In this document: positions 30,076 through 30,118 of the stretch, piece after piece | How positions within the stretch are numbered: position 1 is the stretch's first letter | Layout: each line of letters begins with the position of its first letter | Source of the DNA: a virus | Length of the DNA stretch: 30,118 bases | Virus record (IMG/VR): IMGVR_UViG_3300023174_000490 | Span: 1 to 30,118 of that record | Reading direction: 5' to 3' (one strand) | Position numbers and translations under genes: made by a program | The notes under the pieces: generated by a model | The model's database searches: none | What the model saw: the letters and a program-made list of their open reading frames with translations, nothing else | Told to the model about the DNA's origin: nothing

Positions 30076-30118
30076 AATAAGGGTAAACCCTTATTTGGCG
30101 CCATTTTACCACGTAAAA
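30076..30118. repeat. Intergenic cassette copy E (runs off the window)
   Basis: AATAAGGG (30076-30083), loop TAAA, CCCTTATT (30088-30095), GGCGCC (30097-30102), then ATTTTAC and GTAAAA, the beginning of the AT-rich inverted repeat. Same order as copies B and C; the rest lies beyond the window end. Confidence 0.75.

Overview
The window is a stretch of a tailed double-stranded DNA bacteriophage genome. A long non-contractile tail (siphovirus-like) is most likely: there is a very large tape-measure protein, tail-tube proteins and tail assembly chaperones, and no sheath gene is visible. The promoters have bacterial sigma-70 form, so the host is a bacterium, but the sequence alone does not name it. 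Base composition and strand both change near 24.6 kb. The left four-fifths is the late, virion-building region on the minus strand and is AT-rich, most strongly in the inserted endonuclease genes. The right fifth holds small, more GC-rich, early-type genes on the plus strand.

Late region, read in transcription order from about 24.5 kb down to 1: HNH/AP2 endonuclease, small terminase, large terminase, GIY-YIG endonuclease, HNH endonuclease, portal, a prohead protease fused to scaffold and major capsid protein (with an internal start for capsid alone), gp6-like connector, a 600-residue neck protein, a second GIY-YIG endonuclease, tail terminator, two paralogous tail-tube proteins (one with a large inserted domain), two tail assembly chaperones, tape measure (2433 residues), tail-tip protein and the start of a tail-fibre gene cut by the window edge. 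Strong sigma-70 promoters precede the terminase block (24514-24542), the portal/capsid block (22203-22231) and the tape measure (9913-9941). Rho-independent terminators follow the capsid, both tail-tube genes and the chaperone pair. Transcription therefore appears to be stepped down after each high-copy product.

Between the blocks, about 24.5-25.15 kb, lies a structured control region. It has hairpins, two small minus-strand genes and a divergent promoter pair around a perfect dyad.

The plus-strand region carries small HTH proteins, two SprT-like HExxH proteins, small membrane proteins, a HAD-family phosphatase, a DEDDh exonuclease and several unknowns. Four plus-strand promoters share an upstream dyad (AAGACC, 12-13 bases, GGTGTT or GGTCTT) placed identically against the -35 box. 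Intergenic gaps also repeat a module of an AATAAGGG/CCCTTATT hairpin, a GGCGCC box and an AT-rich inverted repeat. Together these look like a phage-specific regulon with a repeated intergenic cassette, and this is the most novel part of the window. A 112-residue HTH protein at 29085, preceded by two tandem copies of the dyad-promoter, is a plausible but unproven regulator.
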